DNA of 64,000 nucleotides from Cytophagales bacterium (GCA_013298075.1 JAAFJG010000003.1:62001-126000); one strand, 5' to 3'. Counted from the stretch's first letter, positions 36,622-46,225 are shown. Translations and numbers: made by a program. The notes: generated by a model from the sequence alone, not told the origin.

Positions 36622-36885
36622 TTATTTAGCACGCTCTACTACTGAAACTAAGCGCCAACGTTTGTTTTTGCTCAAAGGGCGACATTCCATAATACGGACT
36701 ACATCTCCCACTTTTGCATCTTCCGTTTCGTCATGTGCCATAAATTTTATGGACTTAGAAAGGAATTTACCATATAAAGGGTGTTTGTATTTCGTTTCTA
36801 CTAATACAGTGATACTTTTATTCATTTTATCACTAACAACTTTCCCTACTTTCTCTTTACGTTTGTTTCTTACAACTACTTCCAT
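36622..36885 (-). CDS. rpsQ: 30S ribosomal protein S17
   Basis: From the ATG at 36883-36885 the product has 87 residues, starting [21 protein letters not shown] longer frame to 36969 would run into rpmC and is not conserved. The OB-fold motif [19 protein letters not shown] and the tail [22 protein letters not shown] are typical. Confidence 0.95.
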   Translation of the reverse strand: MEVVVRNKRKEKVGKVVSDKMNKSITVLVETKYKHPLYGKFLSKSIKFMAHDETEDAKVGDVVRIMECRPLSKNKRWRLVSVVERAK

Positions 36886-36901
36886 TTTTTTCAAAATTGG
36901 T

Positions 36902-37099
36902 TTACTTTGATGGTGAACGACGTGCGACAAGCGCTGTTGAGAGTTGTGCAATAAATTTACGAACAGCACGAATACGCATAGGATTTTCTATAGGTGAAAG
37001 TGCGTGAGCAAATTTTAATTTTTGTAACAACTCTTTTTCCTCTTTTAATTTAGAGGTTAAGTCTTCCAGAGAAAGACCATTTAATTCTGCATTTTTCAT
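36902..37099 (-). CDS. rpmC: 50S ribosomal protein L29
   Basis: A 65-residue helical hairpin: [42 protein letters not shown] and [12 protein letters not shown]. It lies at the tunnel exit, next to the trigger-factor site on L23, 1 bp after rplP. Confidence 0.95.
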   Translation of the reverse strand: MKNAELNGLSLEDLTSKLKEEKELLQKLKFAHALSPIENPMRIRAVRKFIAQLSTALVARRSPSK

Positions 37100-37100
37100 C

Positions 37101-37520
37101 TTATTCTGCGTAATCTTTACGTACTACAAATACTGTTTTAACAGGTAATTTTTGTGCTGCTAAATAAAGTGCGTGTTCTGCCACTGCTTTCGGCACACCA
37201 TCTAATTCGAACATAATACGTCCCGGTCTTATTGGTGCTACCCAATATTCAGGAGAACCCTTACCTTTCCCCATACGAACCTCTGCAGGTTTTTTCGTAA
37301 TAGGTTTGTCAGGGAAAATACGAATCCAAATTTTACCTTCACGTTTCATTGTACGTGAAATCGTAACACGACAGGCTTCAATTTGACGCGCTGTGATACG
37401 ACCTATTTCTAAGGTTTTTAAGCCAAAAGAACCAAAATCAAGGTTAGTACCACGTTGGGCTAATCCTTTAATCCTTCCTTTTTGTTGCTTTCTATATAAG
37501 GTACGTTTAGGCTGTAACAT
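37101..37520 (-). CDS. rplP: 50S ribosomal protein L16
   Basis: The protein has 139 residues: [24 protein letters not shown] at the start, [18 protein letters not shown] and [21 protein letters not shown]. It organises the peptidyl-transferase and A-site region. It lies 67 bp after rpsC. Confidence 0.97.
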   Translation of the reverse strand: MLQPKRTLYRKQQKGRIKGLAQRGTNLDFGSFGLKTLEIGRITARQIEACRVTISRTMKREGKIWIRIFPDKPITKKPAEVRMGKGKGSPEYWVAPIRPGRIMFELDGVPKAVAEHALYLAAQKLPVKTVFVVRKDYAE

Positions 37521-37587
37521 TTTCCTAAAAAAATTTTTATGTGAAAAGTTGTGTAATATTGTTCACATCACACAACCTGATTCAAAA

Positions 37588-38505
37588 TTAACGTTTTTTA
37601 TTATTACCCCCGCTATTATTACGGTTGTTATTATTATTATTGCGGTTGTTGTTGTTATTATTATTACCACTTCCGCCTTTATTATCAGTACCACCTTTGT
37701 TATTTCCGTTTCCGCCTTTGTTATTATTAGGACGATTACGATTATTACTATTGCGGTCATTTCCACCACCACCTCCGCGGTTATTACCACCACGATTTCC
37801 GCCATCACCATAATTACCACCACCTTGGAAGCTTCCTTTTTCAGATGAGTTTATGCCTGTGTTAGGAGAAAGGTCAGGTTTTCCGTAGATTTCTTTTTTG
37901 AATATCCAAACTTTGATACCAATTTTTCCATAAATCGTATGTGCTTCGCTTACAGCATAATCAATATCAGCACGTAAAGTATGCAAAGGAACACGACCTT
38001 CTTTGTATTGCTCAGTACGTGCCATCTCTGCACCTGCCAAACGACCTGAAAGTTTTATTTTAATTCCTTGAACACCTGCACGCATTGAATTTTGAATCGC
38101 TTGTTTCATGGCACGACGATAAGAAAAACGAGCCTCCAATTGTTGTGCGATTGTTTCACCTACTAATTTCGCGTCTGCATCTGGACGTTTAATTTCATAA
38201 ATGTTAATTTGCACATCTTTTTTCGTCAATTTTTTCAATTCTTCTTTAATCTTATCTACCTCTGCTCCAGCTTTGCCAATGACAACGCCCGGTTTTGCAG
38301 TGTGGATAGTAAGCGTTACTCGTTTCAAAGTACGTTCGATAATAACTCTTGCAATCGCACCTTTAGAGATACGTTTGCTGATGTATTTACGAATAAAATC
38401 ATCTTCTACTAATTTTTCAGAAAAATCTTTTCCGCCAAACCAGTTAGAATCCCAGCCACGAATAATACCTAATCGTAAACTGTTTGGATTAATTTTTTGT
38501 CCCAT
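37588..38505 (-). CDS. rpsC: 30S ribosomal protein S3 with a long Asn/Gly-rich tail
   Basis: The protein has 305 residues; typical S3 has 210-250. The core (1 to about 218) contains the KH domain ([21 protein letters not shown]) and [16 protein letters not shown], the normal S3 end in this phylum. From about residue 220 to 305 the chain is almost only Gly, Asn, Arg and Lys, with runs of Asn. Short basic or Gly-rich tails are common in Bacteroidota S3; this one is unusually long. It may be disordered and RNA-binding. The underlying DNA is a degenerate trinucleotide repeat liable to slippage. Confidence 0.95.
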   Translation of the reverse strand: MGQKINPNSLRLGIIRGWDSNWFGGKDFSEKLVEDDFIRKYISKRISKGAIARVIIERTLKRVTLTIHTAKPGVVIGKAGAEVDKIKEELKKLTKKDVQINIYEIKRPDADAKLVGETIAQQLEARFSYRRAMKQAIQNSMRAGVQGIKIKLSGRLAGAEMARTEQYKEGRVPLHTLRADIDYAVSEAHTIYGKIGIKVWIFKKEIYGKPDLSPNTGINSSEKGSFQGGGNYGDGGNRGGNNRGGGGGNDRNSNNRNRPNNNKGGNGNNKGGTDNKGGSGNNNNNNNRNNNNNNRNNSGGNNKKR

Positions 38506-38507
38506 TA

Positions 38508-38987
38508 TTAGTTTCTTTCGGTTCTTTTAGTGTGATTTGATGGAGTAGGTTCAACAGTACGCGTGTCTAAAACAAGCGTAACATGGTTAGAGCGTTTGCG
38601 AACACGATAACCTCTCCCTTGTGGAGCAGGGCGTAATCTTTTCAACATACGACCTCCATCTACAAAAATATCTTTTACATATAAATCTACGCTATCTAAA
38701 TCTACATTTGAATTAGCTAATTGCCAGTTGGCAATAGCACTTTTCAATAATGCAGTTAAATAAGTAGCACCAATTTTAGCTTCAAATTTCAACGCACCTA
38801 AGGCGATATTTGCACTTTTTCCACGAATCATATCAGTAATAAGACGCATTTTGCGAGGAGAAGTAGGAATATCTCTGTAATGAGCTTTTACTTGTCCTAA
38901 GTTACCTTGATTTTCTTCACGAAATTCACGCAGGGCTGCTTTTTTCTGACGGATTAAGACTGATTTTTTCACTTTTTGCTTTTCCAT
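38508..38987 (-). CDS. rplV: 50S ribosomal protein L22 with N-terminal extension
   Basis: The protein has 159 residues; many L22 have about 110-120. The core begins near residue 34 with [23 protein letters not shown] and ends [23 protein letters not shown]. An extra N-terminal segment of about 30 residues is rich in Lys and Gln, and a short Thr/Asn tail follows the core. The core beta-hairpin lines the exit tunnel. It is separated by 2 bp from rpsC. Confidence 0.95.
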   Translation of the reverse strand: MEKQKVKKSVLIRQKKAALREFREENQGNLGQVKAHYRDIPTSPRKMRLITDMIRGKSANIALGALKFEAKIGATYLTALLKSAIANWQLANSNVDLDSVDLYVKDIFVDGGRMLKRLRPAPQGRGYRVRKRSNHVTLVLDTRTVEPTPSNHTKRTERN

Positions 38988-38992
38988 TAGTC

Positions 38993-39271
38993 TTATTTTT
39001 TCTTTTTATCTTTTTTAGCGATATGTCCACGGAAATTACGAGTTGGTGCAAATTCACCTAAACGGTGACCAACCATATTTTCTGTTACATAAACAGGTAT
39101 AAATTTATTACCGTTATGTACGGCAAATGTATGATTTACAAAATCAGGTGAAATCATCGAACGTCTTGACCAAGTTTTAATAACCGTTTTTTTGTTCGCT
39201 TCATTCATCACATCTACTTTCTTTTGAAGGTGATGTTCGATATAAGGACCTTTTTTTAATGAACGTGCCAT
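38993..39271 (-). CDS. rpsS: 30S ribosomal protein S19
   Basis: The protein has 92 residues: [41 protein letters not shown] and [18 protein letters not shown]. It is a head protein paired with S13, 3 bp after rplB. Confidence 0.97.
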   Translation of the reverse strand: MARSLKKGPYIEHHLQKKVDVMNEANKKTVIKTWSRRSMISPDFVNHTFAVHNGNKFIPVYVTENMVGHRLGEFAPTRNFRGHIAKKDKKKK

Positions 39272-39274
39272 AAA

Positions 39275-40102
39275 TTATTTTTTAGCTTTTTTGGCTTTTA
39301 TTAAACGATTAGAATACTTTTTACGTGAACGAGTCTTTTTACCTTTTGTATAAAGACCTTTACGAGAACGTGGGTGTCCACCTGATGCACGTCCTTCACC
39401 ACCACCCATCGGGTGATCGACTGGATTCATTACTACCGCTCTTGTGCGAGGCGTACGACCTAACCAGCGTTTACGTCCTGCTTTTCCTAATCTCACGTTC
39501 ATGTGGTCAGGGTTAGATACAGTACCAATCGTTGCCATACAAGTTAATAATACTAATCTTGATTCGCCAGATGGCATTTTTAAGTTAGCATATTTTCCTT
39601 CTCTTGACAATAATTGTGCATAAGTTCCTGCACTTCTTGCCATTTGTCCGCCTTTACCTGGGTGTAATTCAATGTTATGAATAATAGTACCCAAAGGAAT
39701 TTCTCCTAATGGTAAAGAGTTTCCAACTTCAGGAGCAATTCCTGAGCCAGCAAGGATAGTTTGTCCTACTTTAAGTCCATTAGGACATAAAATATAACGT
39801 TTTTCACCATCAACATAAAAAATCAATGCGATGCGTGCCGAACGATTTGGGTCATATTCTACAGAAGCAACTTTACCCGGAATATTGAATTTATTTCTTT
39901 TAAAATCAATAATACGATAAGCTTGCTTATGACCACCTCCTATATAACGCATTGAGCGTCTTCCCGAGCTATCTCTCCCACCACTTTTTCTGTTGGGCAT
40001 CAATAACGATTTTTCAGGGGTTGCTTTTGTAATTTCATCAAAAGCAGGTGCCATTCTAAAACGTTGTCCGGGGGTTATAGGTCTAAATTTCTTTAAAGCC
40101 AT
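39275..40102 (-). CDS. rplB: 50S ribosomal protein L2
   Basis: From the ATG at 40100-40102 the product has 275 residues, starting [15 protein letters not shown]. An upstream in-frame start would add eleven unconserved residues. [17 protein letters not shown] and the [23 protein letters not shown] region near the peptidyl-transferase centre are intact. It is required for subunit joining and peptidyl transfer. Confidence 0.97.
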   Translation of the reverse strand: MALKKFRPITPGQRFRMAPAFDEITKATPEKSLLMPNRKSGGRDSSGRRSMRYIGGGHKQAYRIIDFKRNKFNIPGKVASVEYDPNRSARIALIFYVDGEKRYILCPNGLKVGQTILAGSGIAPEVGNSLPLGEIPLGTIIHNIELHPGKGGQMARSAGTYAQLLSREGKYANLKMPSGESRLVLLTCMATIGTVSNPDHMNVRLGKAGRKRWLGRTPRTRAVVMNPVDHPMGGGEGRASGGHPRSRKGLYTKGKKTRSRKKYSNRLIKAKKAKK

Positions 40103-40206
40103 CTTTTTAAGCGTTATTTGTTTATTTAAAAACAAGCAACGAAAACTTTACTTGTGTACGCTTATCACTTGCAGTTTTCATTGCTAAAATTACAATTAAT
40201 TATTTT

Positions 40207-40524
40207 TTAGTTCGGGAGTTCTGCATAGAAATCTATAATTTCTCCTTCTTTTACAGTTACAACCGCTTTTTTATATGCTTTTGTATGCCCTGCTACTACT
40301 TTACCTTTTGTATAACGCGATTTTGCTTTTCCTTTATAGTTAAGAGTATTCACCGCATCAACTTTTACATTATACATTTTTGCTACCGCCTCACCAATTT
40401 GAATTTTATTAGCGCGGATATCAACGATAAATAAGTAACGTTCTTTATTTCCTTTATTTTTTTCGGAAATATTCGCCATTTTCTCAGAGAGTTTTGGGCG
40501 TTTTAAAATTTGTGTTGCTTCCAT
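40207..40524 (-). CDS. rplW: 50S ribosomal protein L23
   Basis: The protein has 105 residues, starting MEATQILKRPKLSEKMANI. It contains the VDIRANKIQIGEAVAKMYNVKVDAVNT core and a basic loop (KGKAKSRYTKGK). It is the docking site for trigger factor and SRP at the exit tunnel. A 104-bp spacer separates it from rplB. Confidence 0.95.
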   Translation of the reverse strand: MEATQILKRPKLSEKMANISEKNKGNKERYLFIVDIRANKIQIGEAVAKMYNVKVDAVNTLNYKGKAKSRYTKGKVVAGHTKAYKKAVVTVKEGEIIDFYAELPN

Positions 40525-40544
40525 TTTTCCTTATTCGCTTTTTA

Positions 40545-41174
40545 TTATTTCAAAATTTCTTCAATTTTAGCAATAGAACCTTCAGTCAAAATCAATTTTT
40601 GCGTATGTAAAATATCATACGTATTCAAAGATTGAGAACTTACGATGGCTGTTTTTGGTAAGTTACGACCTGATAAATAAACATTTTTGTTTACATCAGC
40701 CGTTACCAACAATGTTTTTGTCCCTTCTACTGAAAGACCTTTCAAAAAATCGATATAAGATTTAGTTTGAGGCGTATCCATTGTAAAGTCTTCTACTACA
40801 ATAATATTGTTAGTAGTTGCTTTATAAGTTAAGGCAGATTTACGAGCAACACGTTTTAATTTTTTATTCAATTTAAAACGATAGTCTTTAGGGCGAGGTC
40901 CGAATATACGTCCACCTCCTACAAATGTAGGTGATTTGATACTACCCGCACGCGCACCGCCTGTACCTTTTTGCTTTTTAATTTTACGAGTAGAACCTGC
41001 TATTTCAGCACGTTCTTTCGATTTATGCGTTCCTTGACGTTGATTTGCTAAATATTGCTTTATATCTAAATAGATAGCGTGGTCGTTTGGACTTTCAACA
41101 CCAAAAATTTCTGCAGGTAGTACAACTGTACGTCCTGTAGCTTGTCCTTGTTTATTTAATACTACTACTTCCAT
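40545..41174 (-). CDS. rplD: 50S ribosomal protein L4
   Basis: The protein has 209 residues, with the tunnel loop KIKKQKGTGGARAGSIKSPTFVGGGRIFGPRPKDY and the C-terminal ILHTQKLILTEGSIAKIEEIL. In enterobacteria L4 represses the S10 operon. It follows rplC by 8 bp. Confidence 0.97.
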   Translation of the reverse strand: MEVVVLNKQGQATGRTVVLPAEIFGVESPNDHAIYLDIKQYLANQRQGTHKSKERAEIAGSTRKIKKQKGTGGARAGSIKSPTFVGGGRIFGPRPKDYRFKLNKKLKRVARKSALTYKATTNNIIVVEDFTMDTPQTKSYIDFLKGLSVEGTKTLLVTADVNKNVYLSGRNLPKTAIVSSQSLNTYDILHTQKLILTEGSIAKIEEILK

Positions 41175-41182
41175 CGCCTTTA

Positions 41183-41818
41183 TTATGATTTTTCGATTAT
41201 GATATAAGAATTATTTGCACCCGCAACTGAGCCAGATACTAAGATAGCATTGTCTTGAGGATAAATACGTAAAACTTTTAGATTTTTTGTTTTGATTCTA
41301 TCTCCACCCATACGACCTCCCATACGCAATCCTTTGAATACGCGAGATGGATAAGAAGATGCACCGATTGATCCGGGGTGTCTTGCTCTATCGTGCTGTC
41401 CGTGAGTAGTTGCACCAACCCCACTAAATCCGTGACGTTTTACAACCCCTTGAAAGCCTTTTCCTTTTGACGTACCAATTACGTTTACTACATCTTTTTC
41501 TGAAAAGATGTCTGTTACTGTAAGTACATCACCTAACTGATATTTACCTTTTGCAAAGCCTTTAAATTCGATTACCTTAAATTTAGGTGTCGTTTTTGCT
41601 TTTTCAAAGTGTACTTTCATTGCCTTACTTGTGTTTTTTGGCTTTTTTTCGCCATAAGACAATTGAATAGCATCATACCCATCAGTTTCTTTGGTTTTTA
41701 CTTGCGTTACTACACAAGGACCAACTTGTAAAAGCGTACAAGCAATTTGCTTAGTAGAGGCTTCATCACTTTGGAAAATGTTGGTCATTCCAATTTTTTT
41801 ACCAATAATACCTGACAT
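41183..41818 (-). CDS. rplC: 50S ribosomal protein L3
   Basis: The protein has 211 residues, beginning MSGIIGKKIGMTNIFQSDE. VIGTSKGKGFQGVVKRHGFSG and ATTHGQHDRARHPGSIGASSYPSRVFKG are diagnostic. It is the first gene of the supercluster here, and no rpsJ precedes it. A strong promoter and a hairpin-bearing leader of about 85 nt lie directly upstream. Confidence 0.97.
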   Translation of the reverse strand: MSGIIGKKIGMTNIFQSDEASTKQIACTLLQVGPCVVTQVKTKETDGYDAIQLSYGEKKPKNTSKAMKVHFEKAKTTPKFKVIEFKGFAKGKYQLGDVLTVTDIFSEKDVVNVIGTSKGKGFQGVVKRHGFSGVGATTHGQHDRARHPGSIGASSYPSRVFKGLRMGGRMGGDRIKTKNLKVLRIYPQDNAILVSGSVAGANNSYIIIEKS

Positions 41819-41853
41819 TTCTTTGTATTAAAAATATTGAACTAAAATAAAAA

Positions 41854-41878
41854 ACTACTTACTCTTTTAATAAGTAGT
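41854..41878 (-). promoter_or_regulatory. Leader hairpin of the ribosomal supercluster
   Basis: ACTACTTA (41854-41861) pairs with TAAGTAGT (41871-41878) in the rplC 5' leader. It may serve autoregulation by L4 or RNA stability. A function is inferred only from position. Confidence 0.35.
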
Positions 41879-41910
41879 GCAATTTTGAAATTACTCTCTA
41901 ATTGGGAGTG

Positions 41911-41941
41911 CAAAATTAGAGAAAAAAAATTACATAACAAA
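41911..41941 (-). promoter_or_regulatory. Promoter of the ribosomal supercluster
   Basis: The complement of 41911-41918 is TAATTTTG and that of 41938-41941 is TTTG, spaced 19 bp, an ideal Bacteroidota -7/-33 pair. Transcription would begin near 41904, giving an rplC leader of about 85 nt. Interrupted inverted sequences (TTTTG/CAAAA, ACTC/GAGT) overlap the start region. Confidence 0.75.
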
Positions 41942-42028
41942 TTTTTTATCACTTTTTTTTAAAAATAATTTTTTATCTAAAATATTAACCAAAACGACAC
42001 CATTAAAAGCCAACTTTTTTAACCATTT

Positions 42029-42142
42029 TTATAGATATTTTTGCATAATTTCTTGTTTCGATTGACTTGCACGAGCAATAATTTCCTTATTTTCTAACAT
42101 TATTTTTTCTAAAATTTCTATCCCAGAAACTAATTTTTAATT
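42029..42142 (-). pseudogene. Short decayed coding fragment
   Basis: A minus-strand frame of 37 codons without a start reads LVSGIEILEKIMLENKEIIA then RASQSKQEIMQKYL and stops at 42029-42031. It looks like the helical C-terminus of a lost protein. The parent family is not recognised. The rest of 41945-42231 shows nothing more. Confidence 0.3.
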
Positions 42143-42231
42143 TTGCTAAAAAAATAATTTATTTATTTTAAAAAATGAAATTTTTATATCTTTTTAATCG
42201 TTACATAATTATATTTTAAAACAATTTTATT

Positions 42232-42429
42232 ATGGTTTATTACGTAAATAACAACTCTGATAGCAAGGGTAATCATGAAGTACATACAAGTACTTGTTCA
42301 TATCTTCCAACCAATAAAAAAATGCTCGGAGATTTTTCTAATTGTGCTGATGCGGTGAAAGAAGCAAAAAAAACTTATTCAAAGTCAGATGGTTGTTATT
42401 ATTGCTCAAATGCTTGTCATAGCAAGTAA
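42232..42429 (+). CDS. Small Cys-rich protein, unknown function
   Basis: The protein has 65 residues. It has HEVHTSTCSYLPTNKKMLGD followed by FSNCADAV and DGCYYCSNACHSK. Four or five Cys and the CxxC near the C-terminus suggest a zinc-binding knuckle. Similar small proteins are common as solitary hypothetical genes in Bacteroidota and cyanobacteria, with no known function. It is followed by a strong shared terminator. Confidence 0.7.
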   Translation: MVYYVNNNSDSKGNHEVHTSTCSYLPTNKKMLGDFSNCADAVKEAKKTYSKSDGCYYCSNACHSK

Positions 42430-42433
42430 TAAA

Positions 42434-42469
42434 AAAAAAGTTCTCAAAATAAATTTTGAGAACTTTTTT
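42434..42469. terminator. Bidirectional terminator between convergent genes
   Basis: 16-bp perfect arms (42434-42449 with 42454-42469) with A-run and T-run flanks lie between the Cys-rich small gene and the restriction-modification gene. Confidence 0.85.
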
Positions 42470-42475
42470 CTTTTT

Positions 42476-45400
42476 TTATAAATATTTTTTGATAATTTCG
42501 TTTTTCTTTTCTTTAATCAATTTTTCAAAATCCTTTAAAGAAATTCCATCTATTAAAAATTGATTTTTATTTTTTTCAAATTCCTCAATTTCCACTACTA
42601 TTTTTTCTTGGATTTCTAAAGGTGGAAGTGGAATTTTGAAACTTGATAATTTAGAAGAATTTATATTTGGCTGTGCCATTCCTATCGCTTCAGCTTTCAA
42701 AACGTCTATATTTGTAAATATTGCATTCATTAAATAATAAGGCAATAATTTATTTTTATCTTTAATTTCTAAGCCCACAATAGCTTGATTTGTGGTCATT
42801 GGCTCTTTTATAATTGCAATTCTGCCAATAGTTGCAAAAATTGTAACTATTACGGTATCAATATCTAAAATTTTTGCAGATGAGTTTTTTAAACCTAATT
42901 CTGTAATTTTTTCTTCTGTATTTATTACCTCGTCAAAATCTTTAAAATCATTGATTTTCAACCATTTTATAGTTCCATCTCTCCAAAAATCATTTTTATC
43001 TCTTGAAGGAGTTCCACCAGCTTTTAATATACAAATATCTCCCAACTTCACCATTTCCCATTTACTTTCCACTACAATTTTTTTCTTTGTATTTATCGCA
43101 AGAGCCTTATTAAAATCGGTTCTTGTGAAGTCGAGCATATCCGTGAGGTTCGTATATTGCATAAACTCGTGTGTGTTGGTGGTTTGTTTGTTTTCAAAGT
43201 TTTGTATAATCCAATAACTAATTTTTGTTTCGTCGTTTCTATCATTTGGATTAAACATAGGCGTAATAATATCATAAACCGTATCGCCACCATTATATTT
43301 AATACCTTCGTTGCCTTTTGAATTTGACCATTCATAACCTAAAAAGTTTTTTTGGTCTTTGTTGTCTTGCGGGCTTTTTACAACCAGCACTTTTTGCGGA
43401 TTGTGGTAAGCAAGCATAAAGAAATAGAATTTTTGTTTTTCTATTTCGTGTATAAAATTTATCAGGGTTTTATGAAGTTCTTTTTGTTGTTGTTCAGGCG
43501 TTTTTTTCTTAAAAATAGTAGATTTTTGTAAATTTATGTTTGCGGTGGCTTTATCAAAGGCATTTTTATATTCTTTAAATATTTCAAATTCCCAAAGGCT
43601 TTTTAGGTTTTCAAAATCTGTAAAGTTCAAAAGTTGCGAATATGTTTCAAAAGGTATTTCGATATGCGAGCAGTATTTTTTGAGTATATCCAAATCTTGA
43701 TATACGCCACCATTTGCGTTTATTTCATCTTTTCCATTTTCAAAATAATCGAGAGTTCTGTTCCAAAAATGTTCTGCTTGTTCAGGTTTTTGTGCATTTC
43801 TACGCAAAAATAGTACAACGGTATTCGTTCCTGTTTTTCCAAATGTACCACTTCCCAATTCTACAAGGCTGATAATATCAAAATATTTAAGTAGAATTTC
43901 TCTTGTTTGTATGTGCATTTCATCGCTGTTAGAAAGCACAGAAGTAGGCACGATAATGCCCGCCACTGCGTCAGGTGCAAGCAAATGTTTGGCACGTTCT
44001 AAAAAAAAGCATTGAATATTATTACTTTCTAAATTGGTTTCATTTTCTTTAAAAAGTTGAAATTTTTGGAGTTCTTTTTCGCCCAAATCTTCGAGTGTCA
44101 TCAGAAAATCTTTGACTGCAAAAGGCGGATTAGCGACCAATACGTCAAAACTTTCTTCTTTGATTTTTGGGTTTGAAACCAGTGCATCAGTATCTAATAC
44201 CTGAATTTCATTTTGCCCATACATACAAGCAGATACTTTGGCAACTTTGGCAAGTCTATCTTCTTTTTCTATCCCAAAAACTTCTTTATAATAGTCTGTG
44301 ATATTTGTTTGTTTATATTTTTCGACCAGAGGTTTTATTGCGATAGCGTATTCATTCAAAAAATGTCCAGAGCCGCAAGCATAATCGATGGCTTTGAGTG
44401 GTTCGGATTTTTGTTTTATTTTTTGTTCCAATGGCAACGAAGCCAACACAAATTTACAGATAGGAATGGGCGTAAAAAATTGTCCTTCGGTTTGTTTGAT
44501 GCCATTATCCAAAAAATATTCGAACATATCGCCTAAAAATTGATTTTGGTTTTGACTTCCGAGCCTCACACTTTGCCACATTTGGACAATTTCAATCAAT
44601 ATTTTAGCATTTTTATCGAAACCTTTTTTATTATTGACTTTTATAAATTCAAAATCAAGTCCTTTAAAAAACTTTAATTCTGTAAAAATTTCTTTGATGC
44701 GTTTTTTAGTGGCATTTCTATTGGTTTTGGTTGTCCAAAAAGCCTTGTCTATTTCGTCATTACTGACATACAAAACATCTTCCTCTAAAAATCGTTGCAT
44801 ACCAATTTTATACAATTCTTGCAATCTATCGACGAGGTCATAATAATTGTCGTAAGCAATTCCTTTCCAAAAGAATTTTAGTTTAGTTTTATTTTCTTTT
44901 TCATCAATAATTTTGCAGATAAAAAGATTAACCAAAATATCAAAAGCATTTTCACGCCTTGAAACGTTATATTTTCTTAAAATGGTTCTAAAAATATGAT
45001 ACAATCCTTTTTTATCAATAGAAGAAAGCGGTTTTGTGTCTATATCAAGCGTATATTCATTTTTTCCGATTTGATAAGGCAAAATATTTTCTTCAAAAAT
45101 ACCTGTTTTTGTAAATTCTAACTTGTAGGTATTTTTCCAAACTTCATAACGTTGTTTTACGTTTTGGGCTTTTTCAAAAGATTTTAGTTGGTTGTCTTGT
45201 TCTAAAATGGCTTGATTGTCTTTGTGGGAAATAATTTTTTGAAAATCTGCATATTCTTTTAATTTTTCGTTAAAATCAGACGCATATAAACATAAAAATT
45301 GTGTTTCTTGGATTTGTTGTACATAAGTAAAAAGTTGTCCGCCATCTTGTTGTGTATCTTTCCAAGCTTTGTCAAATTCTTTGCCTGCAGTTTTGCACTC

Positions 45401-45772
45401 AATCAAAAGCAAAGGTTTATACTCTCCTTTTTCGTCTTTTTCTTGACTTTTGACTAAAATATCGGCTCGTCCACCGCTTGCACCGTGTCCGAGTTTCCAT
45501 TTGGGCTCGAGTTCTATATGTTCAGGTTTATATCCTTTTTCAAAAAGTCGATGGACACATTCGAATACTACAAAATTTTCGGCAGAAGAAAAATTACAGG
45601 TTTGTCGTTCGTTCATCGTAAAACCTTTGTCTTCGGGATAGATAAGTATTTTTTTTTCAAAATCTGCTTTGATATAAACATCGTTTTGAAATTTTTTTGT
45701 AAAAATATCTTTTTCTTCTTCTTTGAATTGTAAGAAAATAAGTAGGTTTTTGAAAGTATCTTGTGAGAGCAT
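42476..45772 (-). CDS. Single-chain restriction-modification-specificity enzyme (type IIG-like)
   Basis: The protein has 1098 residues. The N-terminal HsdR-N-like nuclease has Asp104 and Glu125-Cys-Lys127 (LLLIECKTAG), a PD-(D/E)xK motif. The central N6-adenine methylase has FFTPIPICKFVLA, YACGSGHF (464-471) and NPPF at 548-551. A C-terminal HsdS-type target-recognition domain starts at about 905 (WEMVKLGDICILKAGGTPSR) and ends with a coiled coil. It contains one recognition domain, not two. Such R-M-S fusions bind, methylate and cut DNA by themselves. No separate HsdR, HsdM or HsdS gene is adjacent. The reading frame is intact. Confidence 0.88.
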   Translation of the reverse strand: MLSQDTFKNLLIFLQFKEEEKDIFTKKFQNDVYIKADFEKKILIYPEDKGFTMNERQTCNFSSAENFVVFECVHRLFEKGYKPEHIELEPKWKLGHGASGGRADILVKSQEKDEKGEYKPLLLIECKTAGKEFDKAWKDTQQDGGQLFTYVQQIQETQFLCLYASDFNEKLKEYADFQKIISHKDNQAILEQDNQLKSFEKAQNVKQRYEVWKNTYKLEFTKTGIFEENILPYQIGKNEYTLDIDTKPLSSIDKKGLYHIFRTILRKYNVSRRENAFDILVNLFICKIIDEKENKTKLKFFWKGIAYDNYYDLVDRLQELYKIGMQRFLEEDVLYVSNDEIDKAFWTTKTNRNATKKRIKEIFTELKFFKGLDFEFIKVNNKKGFDKNAKILIEIVQMWQSVRLGSQNQNQFLGDMFEYFLDNGIKQTEGQFFTPIPICKFVLASLPLEQKIKQKSEPLKAIDYACGSGHFLNEYAIAIKPLVEKYKQTNITDYYKEVFGIEKEDRLAKVAKVSACMYGQNEIQVLDTDALVSNPKIKEESFDVLVANPPFAVKDFLMTLEDLGEKELQKFQLFKENETNLESNNIQCFFLERAKHLLAPDAVAGIIVPTSVLSNSDEMHIQTREILLKYFDIISLVELGSGTFGKTGTNTVVLFLRRNAQKPEQAEHFWNRTLDYFENGKDEINANGGVYQDLDILKKYCSHIEIPFETYSQLLNFTDFENLKSLWEFEIFKEYKNAFDKATANINLQKSTIFKKKTPEQQQKELHKTLINFIHEIEKQKFYFFMLAYHNPQKVLVVKSPQDNKDQKNFLGYEWSNSKGNEGIKYNGGDTVYDIITPMFNPNDRNDETKISYWIIQNFENKQTTNTHEFMQYTNLTDMLDFTRTDFNKALAINTKKKIVVESKWEMVKLGDICILKAGGTPSRDKNDFWRDGTIKWLKINDFKDFDEVINTEEKITELGLKNSSAKILDIDTVIVTIFATIGRIAIIKEPMTTNQAIVGLEIKDKNKLLPYYLMNAIFTNIDVLKAEAIGMAQPNINSSKLSSFKIPLPPLEIQEKIVVEIEEFEKNKNQFLIDGISLKDFEKLIKEKKNEIIKKYL

Positions 45773-45799
45773 TTTATTTTGATGAGTAATTTAATTTTG

Positions 45800-45830
45800 C
45801 AAAAGTATATAATTTATACAAAAAAAGCAA
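45800..45830 (-). promoter_or_regulatory. Promoter of the restriction-modification gene
   Basis: TACTTTTG (complement of 45800-45807) lies 20 bp from TTG (complement of 45828-45830). The implied start near 45793 leaves a 5' leader of about 20 nt. Confidence 0.6.
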
Positions 45831-45934
45831 TTTTTTTGATTTTATTTATTTTTTTGTTACTGTAATTAAAAGTGTGTAAAATAATTTGGTTATTTTTTCG
45901 TTTGTTAGTTATCACAAAACAATTATAATTAATT

Positions 45935-46148
45935 ATGGCACAGTAGAATTTAAAATTAGAAGAGATAATGGCTCGGTTATTCATACTACTAAAGAAATTC
46001 CAGAGGGTCTGGTAGAGCCGAAAAAGGTGTGGACTTAGTAGTGGCACAAAGACAAAAAAATAAACCTATTGCAATGGGCTACCAATGGAGGCTCCACGCA
46101 CTTAGTGTTATCATATTTTTGTATCTTAATCAAAAGAAAAAAGCATCT
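45935..46148 (+). pseudogene. Decayed, frameshifted coding fragment
   Basis: An open stretch reads NYGTVEFKIRRDNGSVIHTT then KEIPEGLVEPKK. The next frame continues EKGVDLVVAQRQKNKPIAMG then YQWRL, so a single shift would join them. Its G/C content is higher than that of the surrounding spacer. No parent family is recognised. The remaining spacer up to purE shows only a TATTTTTG box at 46114-46121, which may serve purE. Confidence 0.35.
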
Positions 46149-46225
46149 TAACAAAATATACACGAAAAATTACAGTAACAATAAGTGTAAATCGTTCTGA
46201 AATTGTGATTGAAAAAAATAAAAAA

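Noticed and set aside
37563-37848. Open frames on both strands over the S3 tail (37563-37823, 37393-37848, 37625-37813)
   Set aside because: The triplet-repeat DNA keeps all frames open. Only the S3 frame has a conserved core and the expected operon position.
42792-43217. 141-codon plus-strand frame inside the restriction-modification gene
   Set aside because: It is antisense to the recognition domain, which matches HsdS-type sequence well.
45814-46047. 77-codon minus-strand frame upstream of the restriction-modification gene
   Set aside because: It covers that gene's promoter and lies antisense to a better protein-like, though decayed, plus-strand stretch.
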